A stretch of DNA of 64,000 nucleotides, taken from positions 84,890,463 to 84,954,462 of the forward strand of contig NC_035449.2 in the NCBI RefSeq assembly GCF_002127325.2, given 5' to 3'. The DNA is from Helianthus annuus (taxonomy: Eukaryota > Streptophyta > Magnoliopsida > Asterales > Asteraceae). The notes under the pieces are model-generated. The model had not been told where the DNA came from. It searched no databases and worked only from the letters and a program-made list of their open reading frames with translations. This document shows positions 54,218-64,000 of this stretch, in pieces. The position numbers were made by a program, and so were the translations under genes. Position 1 is the stretch's first letter. Each line of letters opens with the position of its first letter.

Positions 54218-57200
54218 ATGGATCAATACTCAAGAGGCTACGACTACACCTATGATGAGGATGATTATAGGGGTAATTATTGCACTAATTGTCGTAACAC
54301 ACGCTCGGTTCAATATAATAACTCATATCAACCATCCAATTCATACAACCATTATGAGGAGCCCAGGTACGAGCCATCAACTTCATACACATCCTATGAA
54401 GACCAAAGGTATGCACCTCCTCCCTCATACTCATATTTTGATGAACCAAGGTATGAGCCTTCATACTCATACTTTGAAGATTCAAGATATGAGCCACCAC
54501 CTTCATACTCTTATTATGAGGAACCATGGCGTGAACAACCCACCTCATATGAGTGCTATGAAGAACAAAGTTTCGACCCTTATCCATCATATACTTATAA
54601 TGAAGAACAATGGTGTGAACCATCTACTTCATATGAGAATTACGAGGAACCAAGGATCGAACAACCGGATTCAAGCCTTGAGGATCCAAATTCTTTTTCT
54701 CTCACCGAAGTAACTAATAGGATATTGGAAAAACTTAAAACTATCGAACGTTGTATAAAAGAATCTCGCGCAAGGGAAGAGGAATCCCGCGCAAGAGAAG
54801 AGCTAAAAAATGATAATAACGTAGAGATAGTTGAAAGTATAAAAATGGAAGAACAAGAAAGTGAAAAACCGACGCATGAGTTAAACAACGAAAATGGTGA
54901 GTCCGATAATGTTAAAATTCAAGAAGAGTCTAATTTTGAAGAAATTAATCTCTTGTCACCTACTTTCGAAAATCATTGTTTAATAACCCCTCATGCCAAG
55001 TTTTTAAAAGAGTTAAACACTAGTGCTAAAATCAAAGACTTAGTAAGTGTTAAGTTAACTAATGATCAAACTTCGCTAATAAAAGAAGATCCTTTTGAAA
55101 TTAACATTACACCGGTTCCATGTTTCTTTCAAAATTCATTTATTAGTAATATCACCATTGATAAAGATCTTTGTGTTAACATAATGCCTAACTACATTTT
55201 TGAAAAATTAAGTGTTAGTGATTTTACTCCACTTCAAATACCCATTTTTCTATCCAATCGGAAAGTAATAAAATCAATCGGTGTAGTTGAAGATGTTTTG
55301 GTTCAAACAAATCAAATGGTAATCCCAACCGACTTCGTCATCCTAGATGACGCCCCCTTAGTCTTGGGAAAACCTATTGTACAAACTCATAGAGCTTTGA
55401 AAAACCGGAAATTCAACAATCTACCTCTTCAATTAGGGGCATTCAAAAGGAGCATAGATCTTGAGCGTTCAATGAAATATCCTTTTGGTAACAATGACCC
55501 CCTAATTGAAGATGAAGCTGAACCACCCGATACAACCAACGAAGAAGACCACTTTGTCGAGGAAGAAATAGCCATAGAACAAACCTTTAAGATTCTTGAT
55601 CTAGATGAGCCACAAAATAAGGTGTCTTCTAAAGACCCACCCATTGAGCTCAAAGAACTTCCTAAAGGTTTGGAATATGCTTTTCTAGGCAAAGAAGGTA
55701 GTTTACCCGTAATTATTTCATCTAAATTAAGTAATATAGAAAAAGAGAAATTAGTTAACCTACTTAAAAAACACAAAAACGCGATCGCTTGGAAACTTGT
55801 AGATATTAAAGGAATAAGCCCTTCCATGTGCACGCACAAAATTTTAATGAATGATGACTACAAAACGGTAATTCAACCACAACGAAGAGTGAACCCCAAT
55901 GTTCAAGAAGTGGTTAAGAATGAAGTCATCAAACTACTCGACGCCGGACTAATCTACCCTATCTCCGATAGCCCGTGGGTAAGTCCCGTTCAAGTAGTCC
56001 CAAAGAAAGGAGGTATGACGGTAATAACTAACGAGAAAAATGAATTAATACCAACGAGAACCGTCACAGGATGGAGAGTCTGTATAGATTATAGGCGATT
56101 AAATGAAGCGACTAGGAAAGACCACTTTCCTTTGCCCTTCATTGATCAAATGTTAGAAAGATTATCCGGTCATAAATTTTATTGTTTCTTAGATGGTTTT
56201 TCAGGTTACTTTCAAATACCGATAGCACCAGAAGACCAAGAGAAAACAACTTTCACATGTCCCTACGGAACTTTTGCATATCGACGCATGCCATTCGTTC
56301 TATGTAATGCGCCTGCAACATTCCAACGTTGTATGGTCGCCATTTTCCATGATATGATCGAAAAGACAATGGAAGTCTTCATGGATGACTTTTCCATCTT
56401 TGGAGACTCATATGACCAATGCCTCGATAATCTTGAACGAATGCTATCCCGATGTGAGGAAACTAACCTCGCCCTTAACTGGGAAAAATGCCATTTCATG
56501 GTAACAGAGGGAATAGTACTCGGTCACAAAATCTCAAGCGAAGGAATGGAAGTTGATCGAGCAAAAATAGAGACTATTTCTCGATTACCTCCTCCATCCT
56601 CCGTGCGAGCAATCAGAAGTTTCCTAGGACATGCCGGATTTTGTAGAAGGTTTATCAAAGACTTTTCAAAAATTTCAAGGCCTCTAACAAAATTACTTGA
56701 AAAAGATGCACCCTTCATCTTTGACAAGGAATGCAATCAAGCATTTCTAACCCTCAAGGAAATGCTAGTCAATGCACCTATCATGATAGCGCCAGATTGG
56801 AAATTTCCTTTCGAAATCATGTGCGATGCAAGTGACTTTGCTGTTGGAGCAGTCTTGGGACAAAGAAAAGAAAAACATTTCCACCCAATTTATTATGCTA
56901 GTAAAACTCTTAATGATGCACAAGAAAATTATACAACTACAGAAAAAGAATTACTAGCGGTGGTATTTGCTGTTGATAAATTTCGTTCTTATCTTGTTCT
57001 TTCTAAAACAGTAGTCTATACAGACCATGCAGCCATCAGGTACCTCTTCAAGAAGCAAGACGCAAAACCCCGTTTGATAAGATGGATTCTACTCCTCCAA
57101 GAATTCGACATTGAAATCAAGGACAAAAGAGGAGCAGAAAACACTGCTGCAGATCATCTCTCACGCTTAGAAGACCCAGCTTTGGAGACAACCAGAGACG

Positions 57201-58543
57201 AGCAAATCAACGAGAAATTTCCCACGGAATCCTTGGAAATGATGGAAAGTAGACAAGAACCATGGTATGCCGACTACGCTAATTTCTTAGCTAGCGGTAT
57301 AGTCACCAAAGGATGGCCACATCATCAAAGAAAGAAATTCTTTGCTGATGTAAAGCATTACTTTTGGGAAGACCCCTATCTTTTCAAAATGTGTGCCGAC
57401 CAGCTCATCCGAAGGTGTGTCTATGGTAATGAAGCACGAAGAATTCTCCATCATTGTCATGAAGGTCCATACGGAGGACATCATGGTGCCGCAAGTACCG
57501 CACGAAAGGTATTTGATTCAGGATTTTACTGGCCGACCATTTACAAGGATGCACAAAACCTTGTAAAGACATGTGATGCCTGCCAGAGATCAGGTAATAT
57601 TTCTTCCAAAAACGAAATGCCTCAAAATGGCATTCTCGTCTGTGAAATCTTTGATGTGTGGGGACTCGATTTCATGGGACCTTTCCCACCTTCAAAGGGA
57701 AACAAATATATACTTGTGGCAGTCGATTACTTGTCTAAATGGGCAGAGGCCGAGGCTCTTCCAACAAATGATGGAAGAGTAGTGGTAAAATTTCTGAAAA
57801 AACTGTTCTCTCGTTTCGGGACACCAAAGGCTTTGATAAGTGATAGAGGTACCCATTTTTGCAATCATCAACTCGAAAAAATATTAACAAGGTATGGGGT
57901 CTATCACCGGGTCTCAACGGCATATCATCCTCAAACAAATGGGCAAGCCGAAGTGACTAATCGAGGTTTAAAACGAATACTTGAAAAAACCGTAGGAATA
58001 AATAAAAAAGAATGGGCCGACAAATTAGACGACGCTTTATGGGCTTTTCGAACTGCTTATAAAACCACTATAGGCACAACCCCATATAAACTCGTCTATG
58101 GAAAAAGTTGTCACTTGCCAGTAGAAATAGCTCACAAAGCCTACTGGGCAATAAAAAACGTAAACTTAGATTTGGAAAATGCCGGTAAAAATCGATTTTG
58201 TCAATTAAACGAATTAGACGAACTTAGGAATTATGCATATTCTAACTCCGAAATTTATAAAGAAAGAATGAAAAATTTGCATGATAAATATATTAAATCT
58301 AATGAATTTCGGGTTGGAGACCAAGTTCTATTGTTTAATTCACGACTTCAATTATTTCCTGGTAAGTTAAAATCTAGGTGGTCAGGACCTTTTTCCGTCA
58401 CCCATGTTTTTCCACACGGTGCAGTAGAAATTGAAACTCGAAATGGGACACCATTTAAAGTCAATGGCCAACGGCTGAAACTCTACCGAGGATCCATTGA
58501 GGATGAGGAAGAGGAGATCTCACTTCAGACGGATAACGAATAA
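54218..58543 (+). CDS. Element F pol polyprotein: Tyr-rich repeats, PR-like, RT, RNase H, integrase
   Basis: One open frame of 1441 aa from ATG 54218. Residues 43-151: about eight ~15-aa repeats of the type [14 protein letters not shown]. Residues 162-212: coiled coil rich in ESRARE. Residues about 295-395: protease-like fold ending VLGKP, but the catalytic Asp-Gly motif is missing ([12 protein letters not shown]). RT near 560-800 with FMDD at 721-724. RNase H with CDASD (D870), EKELLA and [10 protein letters not shown]. Integrase with CDAC finger (about 1119-1122), D1151, D1209 and E1245 (DD35E spacing), then [11 protein letters not shown], RNase H and integrase look intact. No capsid-type gag domain precedes them. 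This could be a gag-less family that relies on another element's capsid, or the repeats could act as a replacement. Confidence 0.92.
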   Translation: MDQYSRGYDYTYDEDDYRGNYCTNCRNTRSVQYNNSYQPSNSYNHYEEPRYEPSTSYTSYEDQRYAPPPSYSYFDEPRYEPSYSYFEDSRYEPPPSYSYYEEPWREQPTSYECYEEQSFDPYPSYTYNEEQWCEPSTSYENYEEPRIEQPDSSLEDPNSFSLTEVTNRILEKLKTIERCIKESRAREEESRAREELKNDNNVEIVESIKMEEQESEKPTHELNNENGESDNVKIQEESNFEEINLLSPTFENHCLITPHAKFLKELNTSAKIKDLVSVKLTNDQTSLIKEDPFEINITPVPCFFQNSFISNITIDKDLCVNIMPNYIFEKLSVSDFTPLQIPIFLSNRKVIKSIGVVEDVLVQTNQMVIPTDFVILDDAPLVLGKPIVQTHRALKNRKFNNLPLQLGAFKRSIDLERSMKYPFGNNDPLIEDEAEPPDTTNEEDHFVEEEIAIEQTFKILDLDEPQNKVSSKDPPIELKELPKGLEYAFLGKEGSLPVIISSKLSNIEKEKLVNLLKKHKNAIAWKLVDIKGISPSMCTHKILMNDDYKTVIQPQRRVNPNVQEVVKNEVIKLLDAGLIYPISDSPWVSPVQVVPKKGGMTVITNEKNELIPTRTVTGWRVCIDYRRLNEATRKDHFPLPFIDQMLERLSGHKFYCFLDGFSGYFQIPIAPEDQEKTTFTCPYGTFAYRRMPFVLCNAPATFQRCMVAIFHDMIEKTMEVFMDDFSIFGDSYDQCLDNLERMLSRCEETNLALNWEKCHFMVTEGIVLGHKISSEGMEVDRAKIETISRLPPPSSVRAIRSFLGHAGFCRRFIKDFSKISRPLTKLLEKDAPFIFDKECNQAFLTLKEMLVNAPIMIAPDWKFPFEIMCDASDFAVGAVLGQRKEKHFHPIYYASKTLNDAQENYTTTEKELLAVVFAVDKFRSYLVLSKTVVYTDHAAIRYLFKKQDAKPRLIRWILLLQEFDIEIKDKRGAENTAADHLSRLEDPALETTRDEQINEKFPTESLEMMESRQEPWYADYANFLASGIVTKGWPHHQRKKFFADVKHYFWEDPYLFKMCADQLIRRCVYGNEARRILHHCHEGPYGGHHGAASTARKVFDSGFYWPTIYKDAQNLVKTCDACQRSGNISSKNEMPQNGILVCEIFDVWGLDFMGPFPPSKGNKYILVAVDYLSKWAEAEALPTNDGRVVVKFLKKLFSRFGTPKALISDRGTHFCNHQLEKILTRYGVYHRVSTAYHPQTNGQAEVTNRGLKRILEKTVGINKKEWADKLDDALWAFRTAYKTTIGTTPYKLVYGKSCHLPVEIAHKAYWAIKNVNLDLENAGKNRFCQLNELDELRNYAYSNSEIYKERMKNLHDKYIKSNEFRVGDQVLLFNSRLQLFPGKLKSRWSGPFSVTHVFPHGAVEIETRNGTPFKVNGQRLKLYRGSIEDEEEEISLQTDNE

Positions 58544-59298
58544 ACTCGTACCCGACATGTTACAGGTAAGTGTACGTTTAAAAACCGGTAAATCGTCTAA
58601 CCATTTTTCGGAAATAAGGGGCATGCACACGAGCACATAAAAAAAAAAAAAAAAAAACTTTGCTCGGCACGGGGCCGTGTCCGCTGGACACGGGGCCGTG
58701 TCGAGGCGACTGTCGGGATAAAACCCTCTTTTCCTATCAGTTACACCATTCCACACGCCCCGTTTAGCCGAAAACTCTCTGGTTTGAGGCGATTTTCTGC
58801 AGTTTTTCAACGTCACCACCGAATCTAACAACGTCAAGGTATGATTCTATCTTCATTAGTAGTTAGATTAGTTACTTGCATGTAGTTAAAACATCAAAAA
58901 TTGGGGAAAATCTAGGGTTCTTCATGTTCATCCGGATCGAACTCAAAATTTTTGATGAAATTTGTTAGTAGTAGTTTAGATTAGAGTAGTAGAAAGTAAA
59001 TAAGCATGTATTGTTGATAGATTTGTCCGATTTCCAACTAAAACCCCAAACCCATGTTCTTGAACCGAAAAACACGAAATTGAAAGGGTAAACGGTTTGT
59101 TTTGGGAAAAATGACACTTAGGGTTTCATTTTCGGGGGAAACCGCTACTATTGGGCTAAAAATTTTCAGGTTTTCGAAACCGGGACGAAAAATGGAATTT
59201 TTGGGTTACAGACGCCTGGACACGGGGCCGTGTCCGCTGAACACGGGGCCGTGTCCAGCCCACTGTTTTCGTACTAACTTTTTATGTATTCTTTTCAG
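58544..59298 (+). other. Spacer and probable leader intron before ORF2 of element F
   Basis: CGTCAAG|GTATGATT near 58838 is a good donor and TATTCTTTTCAG|ATG at 59298 a good acceptor directly before ORF2. An intron of about 460 bp would bring the ORF2 start to the end of a short exon containing TCACCACCGAATC. One palindrome pair lies upstream of the donor (58665) and one inside the intron (59218). Confidence 0.6.
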
Positions 59299-60441
59299 AT
59301 GTCGAAATTCACAAGGTTTAACGCAAATGAACTGGACGCTAGGGCACGGTACGAGGTTCTACAAACAAGACCGGAAGAGTACCCAAGGCGGGCGTGTACT
59401 GATTTGCTAACCATGGTGAATCAACTTGACCGCTTCAACAACATTGTGAGGGGTCCACTGCATGTCGCATTGACCACCCGACTACGGTCGGTACATCAAT
59501 GCACGATGGAGTTCTACAGCACCTTCATTTTCAACTCGAGGCGCGAACCGTTTGACCATGAGGCGGTCGAATTTCGATGTGGAGGGACCACGTTTAGAAC
59601 CTCCATGGCACAGTTTGGAGCCATCATTGGGCTATATAGTGAAGAGGAAGCGGGGAATGAAGAGAATACTGGGGGATTACGAGACTTGGATGCAACTGAA
59701 CGCCAAGCCGCATGGGCTCAAATAGGTGAAGGAATCTACAACCCGAGCAGCACCAAAAGTACCAAACTGAGGGACCCGCTATACCGATACATCCACAGGC
59801 TCCTATCGTACTCGCTGAACCAATGCCACAACAGTAGTGGCGTTGTTGGGTTGAAAGATTTGGTTGTCCTTCACTGCATCCACAACCAGAAGCCTCTAGA
59901 TGTTCCGTACCTCCTACTGCGAAACATGCACCTAAACCGCCTTGCTCATGCTCCTACACCGATCTTCTTCGGATGATGGGTGTACCGTCTTTTCAAGCAC
60001 TTCACGAATATCCCAAGGTCCTTCGAAAGGAGTCCATGGTCGGGACGGGTCGATTATCACATTTGCCGATCCATGAACTTGCTTTATGAAGCGGAGGACG
60101 GGACGGTGAGCTTTCAGAGGACGCAAGGCTATGCATGGAACCCGCAAGAGGCTCTAGTTCTTCATGCACCACATCCCCATTTTCAGTACCCACCCCAAGG
60201 CGATGCGGGCCAATCCTCCTCTCAAGGAGGTGGTTTTCCTAACTTTCAAAGTTTACATGATCTTTTGCAGGAAAACCTCATGTGCACAAGGAACACCTAC
60301 AATCTCGCCAACAACACACACCACCGGGTTGGAGCTATCGAACGCAACATTAACGATATACAAGATGATATCGGTAGCATCCGGGAGTACATGGCGAGGC
60401 ACGGGGGTGGAGGTGATGGTAGTGATGAAGACATGGAGTAG
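59299..60441 (+). pseudogene. Element F ORF2: ATHILA-ORF1-like gene with one in-frame TGA
   Basis: ATG 59299 (MSKFTRFNANELD) directly follows an AG acceptor. Frame 380 aa to TAG 60439-60441, with TGA at 59974-59976 (codon 226), consistent with a mutated Arg. Residues 60-200 hold MEFYSTFIFN, FRTSMAQFGAIIGLYSEEE and LRDPLYRYIHRLL. These match the gene at 21507-20137 in order and spacing. The C-terminal part has Gln/Gly-rich sequence, then a helical segment (GAIERNINDIQDDIGSIREYM) that could form a coiled coil, and an acidic end. It has no enzyme motif and no signal peptide or membrane segment, so an envelope role is not supported. TGA could be a true break or allow readthrough. Confidence 0.75.
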
Positions 60442-61020
60442 AAGGCTTGGAGGAACAAGGGGCTGGTTGGTGATGAGCCCACAGGTTTAAGTGCCCTTCT
60501 ATCTATCAAACAATTCATGGCCTGCGTGCCATTTGTCGAACAATTTACTTTCTCTAACTACTTTTTATCTTTGTTTTATTTTTACTTTGTGTTTGGATAA
60601 TGCTTGACGATGGTAATTTAGGATGGTTTGTGCTTGTTTGGTTGGTATTTAGTGTTTAAACAGGTGCAATGCAAGGGTTAGAGTGCTAAACATTAGCACT
60701 TGCAGCCCCATGATGGAGAAACCGGGAGACAAAACCTATTTTTCAGGCTAACAGACTGTCCACACGGGGACGTGTCCAGCCGACACGCCCCCGTGTTCAT
60801 CTCCCAGATCTGCTGTTTGGCTACTGACCTGCAATTTTTTGCCAGACACGAGGTCGTGTCAAGCCGACACGCCCCCGTGTTCACCTTCTGTAAGTTACCG
60901 ATACTGGCAGTTCACCACGGGGTCGTGTCCAATGGGCACGGGGCCGTGTCCAGACTGCCAGTAACATAAACCTTTGCTTTTAAACCCACTTTTACACATT
61001 CTAATCAACCAAAAACATTA
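60442..61020. other. Element F region after ORF2 with three palindrome pairs
   Basis: No open frame of note. Three palindrome pairs fall within about 200 bp (60761-60952). Confidence 0.7.
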
Positions 61021-61027
61021 TTTTTGG

Positions 61028-61068
61028 ACACATTGAGGACAATGTGTAATTTAAGTGTGGAGGGGGGG
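61028..61068 (+). other. Hairpin with AGGA loop plus purine tract, copy 1 (element F)
   Basis: ACACATTG-AGGA-CAATGTGT (61028-61047) is a perfect 8-bp stem. It is followed by AATTTAAGTGTGGAGGGGGGG. It lies about 1.3 kb before the 3' LTR, so it is an internal twin of the true terminal signal. Confidence 0.85.
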
Positions 61069-62307
61069 ATGCTAAAACCTTGAAATTTTGCAAAATCCTA
61101 AACACAAGCCTTACACAAAACTCTATTGGAACCGCTAAACACCCCAAATTTTTTCAAAAACTTTTCATTTTTTTATTTACTTGTCTTAGTTTAAGTTGGG
61201 AATAACAAGTTCTAAAAAGGTTATATTTTTACAAGTTTACAACCGATAGCGTCATGATAAAAAAAGAACCAACATAAGAAAATTATGAAACGGTATAACA
61301 AGTCTAGTTAAAAATTCGATTATATATACTTGGTCACATAAAAAACCCATTCCCACAAAAGTGAGTTTTGAGCCTTTATTGTGAGCCTTTATTGAGCATA
61401 AAAATACACATATTTAGATTAAATGCTCATTTTTCGTTTCTTGTGTGAATAGCCGCTCGGTTCTTACAAATCTAGAACTTGCCACGACGATACATTCCCG
61501 GTCCTTACCAACTTAAACCCAAGTAAGTAAATGATGGAGGCATTAGGACTAACCATTTTTCTTTCAAAACCATTATTTTTCATTTTTTTTACCTACCCAA
61601 AATCCCCCTAGATAGCCCCTTTGAGCCTAAACCTTTCATTTCATTACCCCAAAACCCTTTTTACCCACCAAAAACCTTTTTATTTTTTTTCACCCTTTAT
61701 TTTAGTAACAAGCTCGTTTTTTCGTAAACTCACCTTTTTATGTGACGATCAAAAAAAAAATGATGATGAAGTCAAAAACAAACAAAAGCTATAAAAGCTT
61801 GTTTGGAGAAATACTTCAAAATAAAAAGTCACTAAAAACAAGGTAATTCACGAAAACCGACGCTTGTTACGATTTTCGCCCTTTTTACTAACCACTAACC
61901 AACCACCCACCTTTAACCCAAGCCTAACCCTTCACCCCAAAAGTCCTCTTGATATTTACAAAGGTAAAAAGTTAAAAAGGAGGAGGATTGATTGCTTGGC
62001 AAGCCTATGGAAGGCGTAAGTTCCGTGCCGCTCTCGAGTGATTCACTAAAATATACACCTTCGGTCGAGTGTTGAGTGATCTCCCGTGAGGTATGTGAAC
62101 TTGTATATAAATGGAATTTTAATAAGGCATGCTATGCCCAAATAAGTAATTTATCTTATGAAACGTTCAAAATAAATCATAACGAATAGGATTGTAAATA
62201 AATAAAAATAAAACTTACAAAGACCTTGGATTCCCGACACTCTATGACAAGCCAAAAACTTTCTCTTCTACCTATTCCATTTGGGAGTGTAAGCCACATT
62301 TAAAGAG
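61069..62307. other. Element F 3' untranslated stretch
   Basis: No supported coding region. A (CCCAAAACCC)-like pyrimidine-rich stretch lies near 61600-61690. Confidence 0.5.
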
Positions 62308-62348
62308 TTTTGCTTGAGGACAAGCAAAAGTTCAAGTGTGGGGGTATT
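62308..62348 (+). promoter_or_regulatory. Hairpin with AGGA loop plus polypurine tract, copy 2 (element F)
   Basis: TTTTGCTTG-AGGA-CAAGCAAAA (62308-62329) is a perfect 9-bp stem, followed by GTTCAAGTGTGGGGGTATT and the LTR. The purine-rich AAGTGTGGGGG is the natural plus-strand primer. Confidence 0.85.
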
Positions 62349-64000
62349 TGATGTGTGTAAAATGCAACATATAAATCACATCAATTAAGGCATAAAACTA
62401 ACCCTTTTTAAGTACTAATGTTGGAAAAAGAGTGTTTTGTCTTCCTTTTGTATTTTCAGGATGAAATGAGCTCAAAATCACAAAAGAAGCAAAAAGACAA
62501 CTAATTCTACCATAAATACAAGAAAAGGAACAAAAGTGGACTGCCCGGACCCTCAACGGCACCTCCCAAGGCAAAGGAGAAGAAACAGAGTCTGAACACG
62601 CCCTGTGTCCAGCGAACACGGGGGCGTGCCCAGGAAGAAGCAGAAAAGACAAACCAGTAGAAGCTTCCATTGCCCACCACGGGGCCGTGTCCAGCGGGCA
62701 CGGGGGCGTGGTGAAAGTACAGCAGGCGCATTAATTGTAATTCGCAATTACAATTAATGAAGTGAGAGAATGTCAGACGGGCACGGGGCCGTGTCCAGCG
62801 GACACGGGGCCGTGTCCAGCCTTCTGTTCAGCCTATAAATAGAGGAGCTTGGCTTCATTCTCTCTCATCCCTTGGCACACCACCTCTCTCACACCTCATC
62901 CACCACCCACCACCACCATAACACCATCATCCACCACCATCATCCATTGTCCATCGTAGAGTGTGTGAGTCGTCTCGGGATCCAAGATTGATCGTAAGAG
63001 TTCTTGACAATCAAGGCCATGTTTGCCTAAGTCTCTTACATCACTTGGTGAAGACAAGTGTTTAGTTTAATACTTTTTATTTTTAATCTTTTGCACTTTT
63101 TATTTGGTTTTGTATTAATGACTTTAATAACTAGTTACTTATGTTGAAGGTGATCTTTCCTTATCGTTTGTCCGTGGTGTCTTGGCATTATTTTACTGTC
63201 TATATAAAATAAAAGATTTTCACCATTCATATCTCCACGGTCTATATGGAGGTATGTTGGCTACCTGGTCGGGGGTTAAGGGAACGGTTTGGTAAGGGTC
63301 TTGCCCTTGTTCAGCGTTTAGAGGTCCTGCTTGGGACCTGGGTCAAATTTAGTAGGATCTCCTTCAATACCCATAGGTATTGGATGGCGGGGATCCAAAC
63401 TCTTTGACCCCCTCATAAGTTAACTACTATTAATACTATAACCCGGCTATTTAGGACTGTATCCCTGCTGACTCAGACTACTTAGCCGAGGGTAACGTCA
63501 CCGCCAAAAGCGGGGCCTACCACAATTTGCATTAATAACTTAATTCATTATCTTTCAATAATCCGACCCTTTAGGATTGTATCCTTGCTGACTCAAACTA
63601 CTGGGTTGAGGGTAACGTCGCCTTCAAAAGAGGGGCCTACTACAATAACTAAGATAATCTCTTAAACAAGTGCAAAAGTGCGAAAATAATCAAAGGTTAT
63701 ACTAATACACGTGTCGGATCCAAGTGATTCATCTTGTCTATCTGTTTTTATTTTATTTTTATTTTCAGCATTTAGTTAGTTTTTATTTTTCTTAGTTTAA
63801 AACATTTTTCTCACTTTTTGATTTGATTAGACGTTGAGGATAAACCGGTATTAAAAGCTCTTGTGTCCTTAGACGACCTCGGTATCTTACCAACACTATA
63901 CTACGTCCACGATGGGTGCACTTGCCCATATGTGTGTTTAGTGTTAGTGAATATCGTGTTTTATAAATTTAAAACTTGGCTAAAAGTGTAAAAGGGGCTT
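62349..64000 (+). repeat. 3' LTR of element F (truncated by window end)
   Basis: About 1650 of 1693 bp are present. It matches 52124-53775 with about 10 base changes and small indels in T runs. It carries the same TATA (62833-62841) and three palindrome pairs. Confidence 0.93.

Larger units (their letters stand above)
52372..62822. repeat. Fourteen pairs of the ACACGGGGCCGTGT palindrome
   Basis: Pairs at 52372, 52451, 52556 (5' LTR); 53954, 54026, 54111 (leader); 58665, 59218 (between pol and ORF2); 60761, 60844, 60914 (after ORF2); about 62595, 62675, 62778 (3' LTR). In the pairs I measured, the GG|CC centres are 21 bp apart. In some pairs the second copy reads ACACGCCCCCGTG or ACACGGGGGCGTG. 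None lies in the pol or ORF2 reading frames. Confidence 0.92.
52124..64000 (+). mobile_element. Element F: young Athila-type Ty3/gypsy retrotransposon, 3' LTR cut by window end
   Basis: 5' LTR 52124-53816, Asp-type primer site, intact pol, leader intron plus ORF2, long 3' region with two hairpin/purine-tract signals, and 3' LTR from 62349. By eye the LTRs differ at about 10 bases and 2-3 small indels in 1.65 kb (about 0.6%), so insertion was very recent. The pol type (FMDD, ends RVGDQVLL) and the downstream ATHILA-ORF1-like gene fit the Athila group. No capsid gag domain is found. Fourteen palindrome pairs lie in the non-coding parts. Confidence 0.93.

Noticed and set aside
54252..54713. His/Met-rich and Met-rich frames overlapping the start of element F pol
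   Set aside because: Alternative-frame reading of the TCATAC/TATGAG repeats that encode the Tyr-rich domain; not a separate gene.
59284..60441. Reading ORF2 of element F as an envelope gene
   Set aside because: No signal peptide, membrane segment or cysteine pattern is visible; homology to the gene at 20137-21507 points to an ORF1-like internal protein.
52372..62822. Treating the paired palindromes as a CRISPR-like array or as rho-independent terminators
   Set aside because: This is a plant retrotransposon; copies are dispersed, not regularly arrayed with unique spacers, and lack terminator T-tracts.

Overview
This window is nuclear DNA from a flowering plant, probably a eudicot. The evidence is nested LTR retrotransposons, MITEs with plant-type ends, U2-type introns and one intact plant glycosyltransferase gene. 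Some gag proteins recall Asteraceae elements, but that is from memory and weak. There are no prokaryotic features, rRNA, tRNA or CRISPR.

1-19,442 is a four-deep nest of LTR retrotransposons. Element B (Ty3/gypsy, Tat-type, 2010-12882, target duplication GAGAC) sits inside element A (Ty3/gypsy, Tekay/Del-type). A appears to sit inside the gag start of element C (minus strand), and C sits inside the protease region of a Ty1/copia element D (minus strand). B also carries an antisense four-exon gene whose splice phases all agree.

19,443-31,600 holds a degenerate MULE-like unit with two minus-strand genes: a transposase missing its core and an ATHILA-ORF1-like gene. It is followed by a solo LTR with perfect target duplication, fold-back elements, a PIF/Harbinger MITE and a 2.1-kb MULE with a perfect 9-bp duplication.

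31,698-34,544 (minus) is the only intact host gene seen: a GT14-family (Core-2/I-branching, GlcAT14-like) Golgi glycosyltransferase of 439 aa in four exons. Its first intron holds a hAT MITE inside another hAT element. 34,600-46,250 is AT-rich intergenic DNA with an inverted duplication, a PIF/Harbinger derivative keeping only its Myb-like gene, several fold-back MITEs and exon remnants of an unidentified gene.

46,265-64,000 holds a piece of Athila LTR, a broken Tekay/Del element E with its 3' LTR, a LINE scrap, and a very young Athila-type element F (from 52124; 3' LTR cut by the window end). F has an intact 1441-aa pol but no recognisable gag domain. A second ORF lies downstream behind a probable leader intron.

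The most interesting pattern is element-specific, CpG-rich palindromes that occur in pairs about two DNA turns apart. They are confined to non-coding parts of three unrelated elements: F (ACACGGGGCCGTGT), the MULE-like unit (AGCGCCGCGCT) and the LTR of E (CTTACGGACCGTAAG). F and the MULE-like unit share a homologous ORF1-like gene. This resembles the VANC/motif anti-silencing systems of VANDAL transposons, but that link is a hypothesis.
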